A stretch of DNA of 64,000 bases from Candidatus Faecalibacterium gallistercoris (GCA_019116585.1 DXBJ01000008.1:1-64000), one strand, 5' to 3'; shown: positions 24,256 through 33,274, numbered from the stretch's first letter. Program-made: numbers and translations. Notes: generated by a model from the letters alone, not told the origin.

Positions 24256-24284
24256 AGCATACCATACTTGTAGGTTGCTGTCAA
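24256..24284 (-). promoter_or_regulatory. Promoter of the candidate small RNA
   Basis: TTGACA (complement of 24279-24284), 17 bases, TATGCT (complement of 24256-24261) preceded by TG, an extended -10. The TATGGTATGCTAT stretch is also nearly present in the pflB promoter. Confidence 0.75.
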
Positions 24285-24404
24285 GCCCTATCTGCAAAAA
24301 ATTTTCCGCCTTGCCTTTCCGCCCAATCCCCCGGGCGCCGGCAGGGCCCTTTTGTGCATTGTACCAACCTTTTTTCTTTGTGACAGGATTACAGGTTTTG
24401 CCTC

Positions 24405-24432
24405 TTGATTTTTCCTATTTTCATGGTATGCT
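24405..24432 (+). promoter_or_regulatory. Probable promoter of pflBA
   Basis: TTGATT (24405-24410), 16 bases, TATGCT (24427-24432) with an upstream TGG (extended -10). The leader to pflB is about 150 bases and contains dyad copy 2. Confidence 0.6.
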
Positions 24433-24536
24433 ATATAAGGCCGGGACGGGTGGGCAGACCCCCGCTCCCGCCAGGCAGCAGCACGCTGCCCGAAGGGGCT
24501 GTCCGGTGGTCAGCGCCCTTTCTCTTATTCAAAACA

Positions 24537-24552
24537 GTTAGGTATAACTAAC
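24537..24552. repeat. Dyad GTTAG-N6-CTAAC, copy 2
   Basis: GTTAG at 24537-24541 and CTAAC at 24548-24552, within the pflB leader about 40 bases before the start codon. It resembles but does not match the clostridial Rex site (spacing differs by two). Confidence 0.55.
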
Positions 24553-24590
24553 AATTCGCCCGATCTGATCTCGATACAAGGAGGTAACCA

Positions 24591-26843
24591 ATGAAGGAGT
24601 ATACCCAGTGGGAAGGCTTTGAGGGCCGTATCTGGAAGGAAGAAGTCAACGTCCGCGACTTTATCCAGAAAAACTACACCCCCTATGCGGGGGACGAAAG
24701 CTTCCTGGCCGGCCCCACCGAAGCCACCAACAAGCTCTGGGGCGCCCTGCAGAAGCTGCAGAAGGAAGAGCGCGCCAAAGGCGGCGTGCTGGACATGGAG
24801 ACCGAAGTGGTCAGCGGCCTGACCTCGTACGGCCCCGGCTACATCGACGAAGATCTCAAGGACCTTGAGCAGATCGTCGGCCTGCAGACCGACAAGCCCC
24901 TCAAGCGGGCCTTTATGCCCTACGGCGGCATCAAAATGGCCGAGCAGGCCTGCACCACCTACGGCTACCAGCCCAGCGCTGAGCTGCACAAGATCTTTAC
25001 CGAATATACCCGCACCCACAACCAGGCCGTCTTTGACGCCTACACCCCCGAGATGAAGCGGGCCCGCCACAGCCACATCATCACCGGCCTGCCCGACACC
25101 TACGGCCGCGGCCGTATCGTGGGCGACTACCGCCGGGTGGCCCTGTACGGCATCGACTACCTGATCGAGTCCAAGAAGAACGACCTGGCCAACTGCGGCG
25201 ACGGCACCATGACCGACGACGTCATCCGCCTGCGGGAGGAGATCGCCCGCCAGATCAGCGCCCTCAAGGGGATGAAGGAGATGGCCGCCATCTACGGCTA
25301 CGACATCTCCCAGCCGGCCCGCAACGCCAAGGAGGCCGTCCAGTGGCTGTACTTCGGCTATCTGGCCGCCATCAAGACCCAGAACGGCGCCGCCATGAGC
25401 GTGGGCCGCATCTCCACCTTCCTGGACATCTACATCCAGCGCGACCTGGCCGCGGGCGTCCTGACCGAGACCCAGGCCCAGGAGCTGATCGACCACCTGG
25501 TCATGAAGTTCCGCATGGTCAAGTTTGCCCGCATCCCCAGCTACAACCAGCTGTTCTCCGGCGACCCGGTGTGGGCCACCCTGGAGGTGGGCGGCATCGG
25601 GATGGACGGCCGCAGCATGGTCACCAGGACCTGCTACCGCTTCCTCCACACCCTGGAGAACATGGGCCCCGCCCCTGAGCCCAACCTGACCGTCCTCTAC
25701 TCCTCGGCCCTGCCCGAGGCCTTCAAGAAGTACGCCGCCAAGGTCTCCATCGCCACCAGCTCGGTGCAGTACGAGAACGACGACGTGATGAAGCCGGTCT
25801 GGGGCGACGACTATTCCATCTGCTGCTGCGTGTCCGCCACCCAGACCGGCAAGGAGATGCAGTTCTTCGGCGCACGGGCCAACCTGGCCAAGTGCCTGCT
25901 GTACGCCATCAACGGCGGCGTGGACGAAAAGAATCACGAGCAGGTGGGCCCGGGCTACGCCCCCATCACCAGCGAGTACCTGACCTACGACGAGGTGCTG
26001 CCCAAGTACGTCCAGATGCTGGACTGGCTGGCCGGCCTGTACGTCAACGTGCTGAACCTGATCCAGTATATGCACGACAAATACTACTATGAGGAAGCCG
26101 AGATGGCCCTCATCGACACCGACGTCCGCCGCACCTTTGCCACCGGCATCGCAGGCTTCTCCCACGTGATCGACTCCCTCAGCGCCATCAAGTACGCCAA
26201 GGTCAAGGCCATCCGGGACGACAGCGGCCTGGCCGTGGATTTTGCCATCGAGGGCGACTTCCCCAAGTACGGCAACGACGACGACCGCGCCGACGACATC
26301 GGCGTGTGGCTGCTGCGCACCTTCCTGGAGATGATCAAGAAGCGCCATACCTACCGCAACTCGGAGGCCACCACCTCCATCCTGACCATCACCTCCAACG
26401 TGGTGTATGGCAAGTACACCGGCGCCCTGCCCGACGGGCGCAAGGCCTACACTCCCTTTGCCCCCGGCGCCAACCCCAGCTACGGTGCTGAGCAGAACGG
26501 CCTGCTGGCCTCTCTGAACTCGGTGGCCAAGCTGCCCTATCACTGGGCGCTGGACGGCATCTCCAACACCCAGACCATCAACCCCGACGCCCTGGGCCAC
26601 AGCGAGGGCGAGCGGGTGGAAAACCTGGTCCAGGTCATGGACGGCTACTTCGACCAGGGCGCCCACCACCTGAACGTCAACGTCTTTGGCAAGGAAAAGC
26701 TGATCGACGCCATGGAGCACCCCGAAAAGGAAGAGTACGCCAACTTCACCATCCGCGTTTCCGGCTACGCGGTCAAGTTCATCGACCTGACCCGCGAGCA
26801 GCAGCTGGACGTCATCAGCCGCACCTGCCATGGCCGCCTGTGA
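24591..26843 (+). CDS. pflB: Formate C-acetyltransferase (pyruvate formate-lyase)
   Basis: 750 residues, full length. Splits pyruvate with CoA into acetyl-CoA and formate by glycyl-radical chemistry under anaerobiosis. The active-site cysteine pair is in [12 protein letters not shown] (near residue 412). The glycyl-radical loop close to the C-terminus is [27 protein letters not shown]. The ribosome binding site AAGGAGGTAACC is optimal. The gene overlaps pflA by 14 bases. A candidate small RNA is transcribed away from it, and its leader carries a dyad. Central to mixed-acid fermentation and oxygen sensitive. Confidence 0.97.
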   Translation: MKEYTQWEGFEGRIWKEEVNVRDFIQKNYTPYAGDESFLAGPTEATNKLWGALQKLQKEERAKGGVLDMETEVVSGLTSYGPGYIDEDLKDLEQIVGLQTDKPLKRAFMPYGGIKMAEQACTTYGYQPSAELHKIFTEYTRTHNQAVFDAYTPEMKRARHSHIITGLPDTYGRGRIVGDYRRVALYGIDYLIESKKNDLANCGDGTMTDDVIRLREEIARQISALKGMKEMAAIYGYDISQPARNAKEAVQWLYFGYLAAIKTQNGAAMSVGRISTFLDIYIQRDLAAGVLTETQAQELIDHLVMKFRMVKFARIPSYNQLFSGDPVWATLEVGGIGMDGRSMVTRTCYRFLHTLENMGPAPEPNLTVLYSSALPEAFKKYAAKVSIATSSVQYENDDVMKPVWGDDYSICCCVSATQTGKEMQFFGARANLAKCLLYAINGGVDEKNHEQVGPGYAPITSEYLTYDEVLPKYVQMLDWLAGLYVNVLNLIQYMHDKYYYEEAEMALIDTDVRRTFATGIAGFSHVIDSLSAIKYAKVKAIRDDSGLAVDFAIEGDFPKYGNDDDRADDIGVWLLRTFLEMIKKRHTYRNSEATTSILTITSNVVYGKYTGALPDGRKAYTPFAPGANPSYGAEQNGLLASLNSVAKLPYHWALDGISNTQTINPDALGHSEGERVENLVQVMDGYFDQGAHHLNVNVFGKEKLIDAMEHPEKEEYANFTIRVSGYAVKFIDLTREQQLDVISRTCHGRL

Positions 26844-27591
26844 TCCCCGCCCGGAAGGGCTGGTCCACTCGCTGGAGAGCTTCGGCTCGGTCGATGGGCC
26901 GGGGGTCCGGTTCGTGGTGTTCCTGCAGGGATGCAACCTGCGCTGCCGCTACTGCCACAACCCCGAGACCTGGGCCTGCGGCTGCGGCCAGCCCTGGACG
27001 GCGGACAAGCTGTTCGCCCACGTCTGGCGCTACCGCAACTACTGGGGCAAAAAGGGCGGCATCACGGTCAGCGGCGGCGAGCCCCTGCTCCAGCTGCCTT
27101 TCCTGACCGAGTTTTTCCGCCTGGCCCACCAGAAAAAGGTCCACACCGCCCTTGACACGGCCGGCGAACCCTTCCGCCCCGACGACCCGGCCTACCTGGC
27201 CGCCTTCGACCAGCTGATGCAGTACACCAGCCTGGTGATCCTGGACCTGAAGGAGATCGACCCCGAAAAGCACCGCCGGCTCACCGGCAGATCGAACGAG
27301 AACATCCTCGCCATGGCCCGGCATGTGGCGGAACTGGGCGTCCCCCTCTGGATCCGGCACGTCCTGGTGCCCGGCCTGACCGACGACGAGGACGGCCTGC
27401 GCCGGACCGGCGCCTTCATCGCCAGCCTGCCCACCGTCCAGCGTGTGGAGGTGCTGCCCTACCACACCCTGGGCCTGTTCAAATGGCAGAAGCTGGGCAT
27501 CCCCTACTCCCTGGCGGACGCCGTCCCCCCCACCGACGAACAAGTCCGCCGCGCCGAGGAGCTGCTGATGGTGGACCGGTACCCCGGATGA
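26830..27591 (+). CDS. pflA: Pyruvate formate-lyase activating enzyme
   Basis: 253 residues. A radical SAM enzyme that abstracts hydrogen from the PFL glycine. The 4Fe-4S ligands are in [15 protein letters not shown] (C-x3-C-x2-C). A GGEP-type SAM segment follows ([14 protein letters not shown]). The start overlaps the end of pflB by 14 bases, so translation is coupled and stoichiometry controlled. The transcript ends at the terminator 15 bases on. Confidence 0.96.
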   Translation: MAACDPRPEGLVHSLESFGSVDGPGVRFVVFLQGCNLRCRYCHNPETWACGCGQPWTADKLFAHVWRYRNYWGKKGGITVSGGEPLLQLPFLTEFFRLAHQKKVHTALDTAGEPFRPDDPAYLAAFDQLMQYTSLVILDLKEIDPEKHRRLTGRSNENILAMARHVAELGVPLWIRHVLVPGLTDDEDGLRRTGAFIASLPTVQRVEVLPYHTLGLFKWQKLGIPYSLADAVPPTDEQVRRAEELLMVDRYPG

Positions 27592-27602
27592 TTTTCAACG
27601 CA

Positions 27603-27642
27603 AAGGCCCAGAGTCTGTGCAAAACAGGCTCTGGGCTTTTTT
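27603..27642 (+). terminator. Terminator of pflBA
   Basis: A stem of about thirteen base pairs (27606-27618 with 27624-27636) followed by six T. Confidence 0.88.
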
Positions 27643-27654
27643 GGCGTCTGCGGC

Positions 27655-27683
27655 TTGTTTTTTCTAGCCGCCTATGGTATTTT
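27655..27683 (+). promoter_or_regulatory. Possible promoter of type I toxin 2
   Basis: TTGTTT (27655-27660), 17 bases, TATTTT (27678-27683), about 100 bases before the toxin start. Confidence 0.4.
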
Positions 27684-27791
27684 ATAGGTGGGTGTTGTCG
27701 ATAAACGGCAAGCGGTGTGTCTTCCCCTGGCTCATACCGGGGCGGAAGGCACTTCTTTGGGCCCTCCGTTCTGCGGAAGGGGGGCTGGCTT

Positions 27792-27893
27792 ATGGTAACA
27801 TACTCTGACTCCATTCAGTTGGGTCTGCTGATCGTCGCCATCATTGGCCTCGTCCTCAAGATCATTGAGATGGACCGGAACCACAGGCGATAA
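27792..27893 (+). CDS. 33-residue hydrophobic type I toxin (copy 2)
   Basis: The peptide starts MVTYSDSIQLGLLIVAIIGLVL and ends DRNHRR: one membrane helix with a charged tail. It has the same length and about half the residues of copy 1 at 13488. The site GAAGGGGGG lies just before the ATG. The downstream layout (hairpin with GAAGTAACC arms, convergent consensus promoter) is the same as copy 1, so both descend from one module. Activity is inferred from the family. Confidence 0.75.
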   Translation: MVTYSDSIQLGLLIVAIIGLVLKIIEMDRNHRR

Positions 27894-27984
27894 AAAAGAA
27901 GTAACCGCCTAAGCTTCCCAGGCACGCGGTTACTTCTTTGACCAAGCCAGGGGAGACCACCGTTTGTCCGGCAGCACCCTTCCT
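27893..27984 (-). ncRNA. Antitoxin antisense RNA of copy 2
   Basis: Promoter TTGACA (complement of 28014-28019), 17 bases, TATACT (complement of 27991-27996). The RNA would start near 27984 and end at the stem 27896-27907 with 27926-27938 followed by six T on the minus strand, about 92 nucleotides, overlapping the toxin stop codon. Confidence 0.75.
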
Positions 27985-27990
27985 ATTGGT

Positions 27991-28019
27991 AGTATAACGC
28001 ACATTCGCTAATTTGTCAA
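27991..28019 (-). promoter_or_regulatory. Promoter of antitoxin RNA 2
   Basis: TTGACA-N17-TATACT on the minus strand with no open frame to serve. Confidence 0.78.
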
Positions 28020-28059
28020 CCGCAATCCGCCCGGTTTTATCTGCCAAGGAGGCCACGCC

Positions 28060-28419
28060 ATGCCCAGCTCCAACGAAAAAGTGTACGCCATGTCTTTTGC
28101 CAAAATCTACCCGCTGCTGGTGAACAAGGCCGTCAAAAAGGGCCGCACCGCCGCTGAGGTGGACCAGGTCACCAGCTGGCTGACCGGCTACACCCCCGAG
28201 CAGATCGCCGCGGCGGCTGCTTCGGACCTCGCCTATGGGGACTTTTTCCGCCAGGCCCCCGCCCTGAACCCCGCCCGCACCCTGGTCACAGGGGTGGTCT
28301 GCGGCGTGCGGGTGGAGAACATCGAGGATCCCCTGATGCAGGACATCCGCCGCCTGGACAAGCTGGTGGACGAGCTGGCCAAAGGCAAACCCATGGAGAA
28401 AATTCTCCGCAAGCCGTAA
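28060..28419 (+). CDS. DUF2200-type protein
   Basis: 119 residues. The sequence VYAMSFAKIYPLLVNKAVKKGRTAAEVDQVTSWLTGYTPEQI is the hallmark of the DUF2200 family, small cytoplasmic proteins of unknown function. No catalytic motif is obvious. It is preceded by AAGGAGGCC and followed 15 bases later by another small DUF gene; the two are probably cotranscribed. Confidence 0.82.
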   Translation: MPSSNEKVYAMSFAKIYPLLVNKAVKKGRTAAEVDQVTSWLTGYTPEQIAAAAASDLAYGDFFRQAPALNPARTLVTGVVCGVRVENIEDPLMQDIRRLDKLVDELAKGKPMEKILRKP

Positions 28420-28434
28420 AGGGGGCGCAACACG

Positions 28435-28818
28435 ATGGACTTCGATACCCTGCATTTTTTCGAGCTGCAAAAGCACCCCGACGCTGTCCCCCTCTACGAG
28501 GCGCTGGAAGCGCGCATCCGGACCGAGGTCCCGGACGTCCGCATCAAGGTGCAGAAAAGCCAGATCACCTTTTACAACAGCCACCTGTTCGCCTGCGTGT
28601 CCTATGTCCGGGTGCGGAAAAAGGCCCAGCTGCCCCCCTGCTACATCGTGGTGACGGTGGGCCTGGCCCGCAAGGTGGACAGCCCCCGCATCGCCGTGGC
28701 CACCGAGCCCTACCCCGGCCGCTGGACCCACCACATCGTGGTGGCCGGCCCGGAGGAGATCGACGACGAGCTGATGGGCTGGGTCAAAGAGGCCGCCGCC
28801 TTTGCGGCCGCCAAGTAA
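28435..28818 (+). CDS. DUF5655-like small protein
   Basis: 127 residues, no membrane segment. The segments VKVQKSQITFYNSHLFACVSYVRVRKK and RWTHHIVVAGPEEIDDELMGWVKEA match my memory of the DUF5655 family, of unknown function; the assignment is moderate. The ribosome binding site AAAGGGGGCGC precedes the ATG. Pairs with the DUF2200 gene upstream. Confidence 0.7.
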   Translation: MDFDTLHFFELQKHPDAVPLYEALEARIRTEVPDVRIKVQKSQITFYNSHLFACVSYVRVRKKAQLPPCYIVVTVGLARKVDSPRIAVATEPYPGRWTHHIVVAGPEEIDDELMGWVKEAAAFAAAK

Positions 28819-28827
28819 AGCAAAGTC

Positions 28828-28857
28828 AAAAAGGCGCGCCTTCGCGGCACGCCTTTT
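28828..28857. terminator. Bidirectional terminator
   Basis: AAAAAGGCG...CGCCTTTTT arms around a GCGCC/GGCAC inner stem separate the converging DUF5655 and SEDS genes. Confidence 0.75.
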
Positions 28858-28875
28858 TGCTTTTCGATATGCTTT

Positions 28876-30096
28876 TTAACCAAACAATTTCTTTTTGTTG
28901 TGCATGTGCACCGACAGCACCAGGCCCACGCAGATATACAGCATAAGCACCGAACTGCCGCCCGCCGAGTAAAACGGCAGGGTCACGCCGATGACCGGCA
29001 GCAGCCGCAGGTTCATCCCCACGTTGACGGCGATCTGGGCCAGCAGCGCGCCGCCCACCCCCGCACAGATGAAGCTGCCCAGCATATCCTCGCTGCGGCC
29101 GCCCACCGCAAAGGTGCGGATGACCAGGGCGATCAGCACCCCCAGCACCACCATACAGCCCACAAAGCCCAAGGCGTTGCCCACCCAGCTGAAGATGAAG
29201 TCGTTGTGGGCGTTGGGCACGCTGTAGTATTCCCCGCTGAACATCCCGTTGCCGAAGATGCCTCCCGCGCCCAGGGCCACCTCGCCCCGGTCCTGCTGGT
29301 AGACGATGTTGCGCCACACATCTTCGCTGGGGGCCCAGCCGGTGGCGTTCTCGGGGTCGATGACCGCCAGGATGCGGTACCACTGATAGCTCTTGCCGAT
29401 GCTGTCGCTCAGGAACAGGAAGGCCGCCGACACCGCCGCAATGGCCGCCGACAGGGCCGCCACGATATACTTCCAGCTCAGCCCGGCGGTGAACATCATG
29501 CAGCAGCCAATGATGCCGTAGATGATGGCGGTGCCGTCGTCGCCCTGGATGTGGATCAGCAGGATCGGCGCCATCAGGTGCGCCAGCAGCTTGGCCAGCT
29601 CCCGGGGCTCGTTGATCCGGCTGCGGACATTGTTCAGGTGCATGGCAAAGGTCAGGATAAAGCTGATCTTGGCCAGCTCGGTGGGCTGGAAGGTGAAGCC
29701 TCCCAGCCGGTACCAGGAATAGTTGTCGGTGTCGCCGGCATTGTAGCCGATGGTCAGCGGCCCCAAAGCCAGGTTGTGGATGAACAGGGTAGGCAGCACC
29801 AGCCCCCAGGTGAACGCCACATGGAAGGGCCACACCTTGACCAGGCTGCGGTAGTCCACCGTGGACAGCAGCAGGGCGATGAGCACCCCCGCCCCCGAGG
29901 CTCCCGCCTGGACCAGCGCCCGGCGGTAATCCCCGATGCCGGTGATCTGGCCGGTGATCTCGTCCACCGCAAAGCCGCCGCCCTGCTCCGCTGCCCAGGA
30001 AGCCAGCATCAGCACGGCCATGGCGCTGCTGAACAGGCACAGCAGCAAATAGACCTTGTCGGTCCGTTTCGCATACACTCGAACGGTTTCGAGCAC
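28876..30096 (-). CDS. SEDS-family protein (RodA/FtsW)
   Basis: 406 residues, about ten membrane helices. SEDS proteins are peptidoglycan glycosyltransferases that polymerise lipid II for elongation or division. Signatures: FQPTELAKISFILTFA, the extracellular loop with the catalytic-Asp region, SVPNAHNDFIFSWVGNALGF, and the C-terminal VIGVTLPFYSAGGSSVL. The start is a GTG at 30096 preceded by AAGAAAGGTGG; there is no upstream ATG in a plausible position. No penicillin-binding protein gene is adjacent. RodA versus FtsW cannot be decided. Confidence 0.9.
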   Translation of the reverse strand: MLETVRVYAKRTDKVYLLLCLFSSAMAVLMLASWAAEQGGGFAVDEITGQITGIGDYRRALVQAGASGAGVLIALLLSTVDYRSLVKVWPFHVAFTWGLVLPTLFIHNLALGPLTIGYNAGDTDNYSWYRLGGFTFQPTELAKISFILTFAMHLNNVRSRINEPRELAKLLAHLMAPILLIHIQGDDGTAIIYGIIGCCMMFTAGLSWKYIVAALSAAIAAVSAAFLFLSDSIGKSYQWYRILAVIDPENATGWAPSEDVWRNIVYQQDRGEVALGAGGIFGNGMFSGEYYSVPNAHNDFIFSWVGNALGFVGCMVVLGVLIALVIRTFAVGGRSEDMLGSFICAGVGGALLAQIAVNVGMNLRLLPVIGVTLPFYSAGGSSVLMLYICVGLVLSVHMHNKKKLFG

Positions 30097-30236
30097 AAAA
30101 GCACCACCTTTCTTGTGCGCACACCAGGGCGCGCGCCAGGGGCCCGGAGCGGCTTTCCCTCCCGCCCCGCGCCAAAGGGCCCCCGGAAGCGTCCCGCCCG
30201 TAGGCGCCGGAAAGCCGGGACGTTTTTCATGGACTG
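30097..30236 (-). promoter_or_regulatory. Folded leader of the SEDS gene
   Basis: About 135 bases between promoter and GTG contain CGTCCCG...CGGGACG and neighbouring GC stems (30170-30225). This may affect expression; no gene seen. Confidence 0.35.
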
Positions 30237-30265
30237 AGTATACCGCATTTTGTCCCCCGGTGCAA
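30237..30265 (-). promoter_or_regulatory. Promoter of the SEDS gene
   Basis: TTGCAC (complement of 30260-30265), 17 bases, TATACT (complement of 30237-30242). Confidence 0.72.
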
Positions 30266-30328
30266 GCCGCGGGGCGGGGCCAATCTGTGACAGGTTTGAA
30301 AAAAGAAGGTAAAACGAAACTTCGATTC

Positions 30329-30357
30329 TTGACAAAGGGGGCCCGGCCTTCTACAAT
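30329..30357 (+). promoter_or_regulatory. Promoter of the secreted caspase-like gene
   Basis: TTGACA (30329-30334), 17 bases, TACAAT (30352-30357). Confidence 0.75.
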
Positions 30358-30408
30358 GGGGGCAGGAGGGCCGGAACTGCCGGCCCCCCGACGATCAGGA
30401 GGTAAACC

Positions 30409-31599
30409 ATGAATCAGAACCATTCCCCGCTTTTCCGGCGCACCCTCTGCGCCGTTTGCGCTTTTGCCTTTTTGCTGACCCTGGCCGGCCCTGCCGCCTA
30501 TGCCGCCGGCGAGGCCGCCCCCGCCGCCACCGAACTGACCCGGGCCCAGGCCGCCGCCATGGCCCAGGCCGACGCCGCCATGAGCGAGCTGCTGGACAGC
30601 AGCAGCTACGCGGCCATGTCGGTGGACCAGCGGCAGGCCGCCGCCCAGGCCCAGCTGGACCAGCTGGCCAGCCAGGGCCTGGTCCAGTCCGGCTCCATCC
30701 GCTACGATGAGGAGAACGGGATGCTCTCCTTCACCTACGACTGCGGCGTGCTGGGCGGGGTACTGCTCACCGGCTGGGAGGAGGAGCCCTTTGTGGACCT
30801 GCCCCTGGAGATGCCCGCCGGGCTGCCCGGCCCCCTGGACGCCCAGAACGACGTCCGCCCCCTGGGCAACGCCATCATCTACTACGCCTTTGACGACACC
30901 GTCAACTCGTCCCGGTACCCCAGCTACCTCACCATGCAGGAAGCCTGGAACGGCTGGGGCCTTTCCACCACCCTGGACACCGACGTCACGGTGGCCGACC
31001 TGCGCCATATGGACGACTACGACCTGTGCATCCTCAGCACCCACGGGGCCTACTACACCTACACCACCGGCTGGCTGTTCAAGCAGGTGCGCACCGCCCC
31101 GGTGCTGCTGCTGCGGGAGGAATCCTCCTTCTGGGACGACCTGCGCTACGGCTTCGACCTGCTGACCCACCGGGTCATCAAGGTGAACGGCAACTACTGT
31201 GTCACGCCGGACTTCTTCTCCGCGGCTTACCGGGACGGCCAGCTGGAGGGCACCATGGTCTTTTCCGAGACCTGCGAGTTCTTCGGCGGCAGCAACATCC
31301 TGGATCTGTCCATGTCCAACGCCCTGCTGGATGCCGGCGCCCGGACGGTGGTGGGCTTTGTGAACAACGTCTACGCCGTCTACTCCCGCAATATGCTGTG
31401 GGGCACCGTCAACCAGCTCATCATGGGCCAGAACATCCTGCAGGCGGTGGACGCCGCCGCCGCCACCTACGGCCCCGACGACATCTACTGGTACCTGTCC
31501 CAGGGCGGCACCAAACCCCACCGCTACGCGGCCTTTGCCCTGGTCCACGGGGACGACACCGCCACCCTCTACACCCTGGACCAAAGCGCGGCGGCGTAA
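30409..31599 (+). CDS. Secreted protein, caspase-like (clan CD) peptidase candidate
   Basis: 396 residues with a signal peptide (FRRTLCAVCAFAFLLTLAGPAAYA, cut after AYA). An Ala-rich helical region (35-100) precedes a globular domain. That domain has the two hallmarks of clan CD cysteine peptidases: a strand-His-Gly, CILSTHGAYY, and later a strand-Cys, MVFSETCEFFGGSNI, with about 85 residues between. A C-terminal region VVGFVNNVYAVYSRNMLWGTVNQL completes the fold as in C25/caspase relatives. It is a single-gene transcript with its own promoter and terminator. Proteolysis is inferred; it may be a self-processing or inactive homologue. Confidence 0.65.
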   Translation: MNQNHSPLFRRTLCAVCAFAFLLTLAGPAAYAAGEAAPAATELTRAQAAAMAQADAAMSELLDSSSYAAMSVDQRQAAAQAQLDQLASQGLVQSGSIRYDEENGMLSFTYDCGVLGGVLLTGWEEEPFVDLPLEMPAGLPGPLDAQNDVRPLGNAIIYYAFDDTVNSSRYPSYLTMQEAWNGWGLSTTLDTDVTVADLRHMDDYDLCILSTHGAYYTYTTGWLFKQVRTAPVLLLREESSFWDDLRYGFDLLTHRVIKVNGNYCVTPDFFSAAYRDGQLEGTMVFSETCEFFGGSNILDLSMSNALLDAGARTVVGFVNNVYAVYSRNMLWGTVNQLIMGQNILQAVDAAAATYGPDDIYWYLSQGGTKPHRYAAFALVHGDDTATLYTLDQSAAA

Positions 31600-31633
31600 C
31601 GATTGCACTTTTCCCTGTTTTATACTATACTTA

Positions 31634-31664
31634 ATGCGGCAGGGCTGTTCCCCTGCCGCATTTT
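31634..31664 (+). terminator. Terminator of the caspase-like gene
   Basis: An eleven-base-pair stem (31634-31644 with 31650-31661) followed by TTTT. Confidence 0.85.
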
Positions 31665-31685
31665 GCGTTGTTTTGAGGTATTACC

Positions 31686-32111
31686 ATGGCTGAATTCATC
31701 ACCCGCTCTCCCGAGCAGACCGCCGCGCTGGGCCGCCGCCTGGCCCAGGTGCTGCCGGGCGGGGCGCTCATTGCCTTTACCGGCGGGCTGGGGGCCGGCA
31801 AGACCGCCTTCTGCCGGGGCCTGGCCGAAGGGCTGGGCTGCACCGACCCGGTCAGCAGCCCCACCTTTGCCATCGTCAACTATTACCGCGGGCCCCGGCC
31901 CATGGCCCACTTTGACCTGTACCGCATCCACACCGAAAACGACCTAGCCGCCGCCGGCTTCTACGACTATCTGGACCAGGGGGCGGTGGTGGCCGCCGAG
32001 TGGAGCGAGAACTTTGCCGCCCTGCTGGCCCAGGAGGACCCCATCCGGGTGGACATCCAGATCCTGGACCAGACCAGCCGCAAGATCACCATCGAGGGGG
32101 TGCAGCTATGA
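31686..32111 (+). CDS. tsaE: tRNA threonylcarbamoyladenosine ATPase TsaE
   Basis: 141 residues. P-loop ATPase of the t6A37 complex (with TsaB and TsaD). The Walker A is GGLGAGKTAFCRGLAEGLG, followed by the VSSPTFAIVNYY strand and the HFDLYR motif. The stop overlaps the tsaB start (ATGA). tsaD is not in the window. Confidence 0.95.
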   Translation: MAEFITRSPEQTAALGRRLAQVLPGGALIAFTGGLGAGKTAFCRGLAEGLGCTDPVSSPTFAIVNYYRGPRPMAHFDLYRIHTENDLAAAGFYDYLDQGAVVAAEWSENFAALLAQEDPIRVDIQILDQTSRKITIEGVQL

Positions 32112-32818
32112 ACATCCTGGCCGTAGATACCGCGGGCAAGACCGCCGGCGTGGCCCTGATGCAGGACGGCCGCCTTTTGTACGAGGTGTATTTCGACGGC
32201 GGGCTGACCCACAGCGAGACCCTGCTGCCCCTGATCGACACCTGCCTCAAGCTGTGCGGGCTGACCTGCGCCGACATCGACCTGTTCGGCGTCAACGCCG
32301 GGCCCGGCAGCTTTACCGGACTGCGGATCGGGCTGGCGGCGGTCAAGGGGCTGGCCTTCCCCCGCAATACGCCCTGCGCGCCGGTCTCCACCCTGGAGGC
32401 CCTGGCCGCCGGCCATGTGGGCCAGGGGACCGTCCTCTGCGCCCTGGACGCCCGGCGGGGGCAGGTCTACTCCGCCGCCTTCGACCTGGCCACCCACGCC
32501 CGCCTGCTGGAGGACGACGCCCGCGCCGCCGGCAGCCTGGCAGATTTTGTAAAAAACTGCAAAAAGCCCCTCTTTTTTGTTGGTGACGGGGCTTATCTGT
32601 GTTATAATATCTACAGTGAGGCAGAAGGCGTGCTGCCGGTGCCCCCCGCCCTGCGGGGCGGGCGGGCCGCCGGGGTCGCGCTGGCCGCCCAGCGGATGGC
32701 CGGGGCGGGGCTTGCCGTCCCGCCCGAAGCCCTGCTGCCCGACTATCACCGGCTGAGCCAGGCCGAGCGGGAGCGTGCCGCCCGCCTGGCCGCCGGCCAA
32801 AACGAAAAAAGTGAGTGA
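32108..32818 (+). CDS. tsaB: t6A modification protein TsaB
   Basis: 236 residues of the ASKHA fold, the scaffold partner of TsaD. Landmarks: NILAVDTAGKTAGVAL, HSETLLPLIDTCL and the GPGSFTGLRIGLAAVKGLA loop. The translation start overlaps the tsaE stop by four bases. No acetyltransferase domain (RimI) follows, unlike many Firmicutes; rpiB is next after nine bases. Confidence 0.95.
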   Translation: MNILAVDTAGKTAGVALMQDGRLLYEVYFDGGLTHSETLLPLIDTCLKLCGLTCADIDLFGVNAGPGSFTGLRIGLAAVKGLAFPRNTPCAPVSTLEALAAGHVGQGTVLCALDARRGQVYSAAFDLATHARLLEDDARAAGSLADFVKNCKKPLFFVGDGAYLCYNIYSEAEGVLPVPPALRGGRAAGVALAAQRMAGAGLAVPPEALLPDYHRLSQAERERAARLAAGQNEKSE

Positions 32819-32827
32819 GGTATCTCC

Positions 32828-33274
32828 ATGGCAAAACCCATCGCGCTGGCCGCCGACCACGGCGGCTTTGAACTGAAAGAGGCTGTCCGCGCCCATCTGG
32901 ACGAGGCCGGCATCCCCTACATCGACTTTGGCACCCACAGCGCCGACAGCGTGGATTATCCCGACATGGCCGTCCCCGCCTGCGACGCCGTCGTGGCGGG
33001 CCAGTGCAGCAAGGCCCTGCTGTTCTGCGGCACCGGCGTGGGCATCAGCATGGCCGCCAATAAGATCAAGGGCATCCGCGCCTGCTGCTGCTCGGACAGC
33101 TTCAGCTGCGAGTACACCCGCCGCCACAACGACGCCAACGCCCTGTGCATGGGCGGCCGCGTGGTGGGCCCCGGCCTTGCCTGCCAGCTGGTGGACCTGT
33201 TCCTGGCCACCCCCTTCGAGGGCGGCCGCCACGAGCGCCGCATCGAAAAACTGATGGCGCTGGAAAACCGCTGA
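32828..33274 (+). CDS. rpiB: Ribose-5-phosphate isomerase B
   Basis: 148 residues. Interconverts ribose-5-phosphate and ribulose-5-phosphate. Family motifs: [17 protein letters not shown], the catalytic cysteine in [23 protein letters not shown] and [16 protein letters not shown]. Cotranscribed with tsaEB upstream and upp downstream (41-base gap). Confidence 0.95.
   Translation: MAKPIALAADHGGFELKEAVRAHLDEAGIPYIDFGTHSADSVDYPDMAVPACDAVVAGQCSKALLFCGTGVGISMAANKIKGIRACCCSDSFSCEYTRRHNDANALCMGGRVVGPGLACQLVDLFLATPFEGGRHERRIEKLMALENR

Noticed and set aside
24531..24556. A Rex site in the pflB leader
   Set aside because: TTGTTA and TAACTG halves exist on the minus strand, but the spacing is two bases longer than the clostridial consensus and one half is degenerate; reported only as an unassigned dyad.
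28876..31608. A 910-codon minus-strand frame
   Set aside because: Only 28876-30096 (SEDS protein) is real; the remainder is antisense to the caspase-like gene and its promoter.
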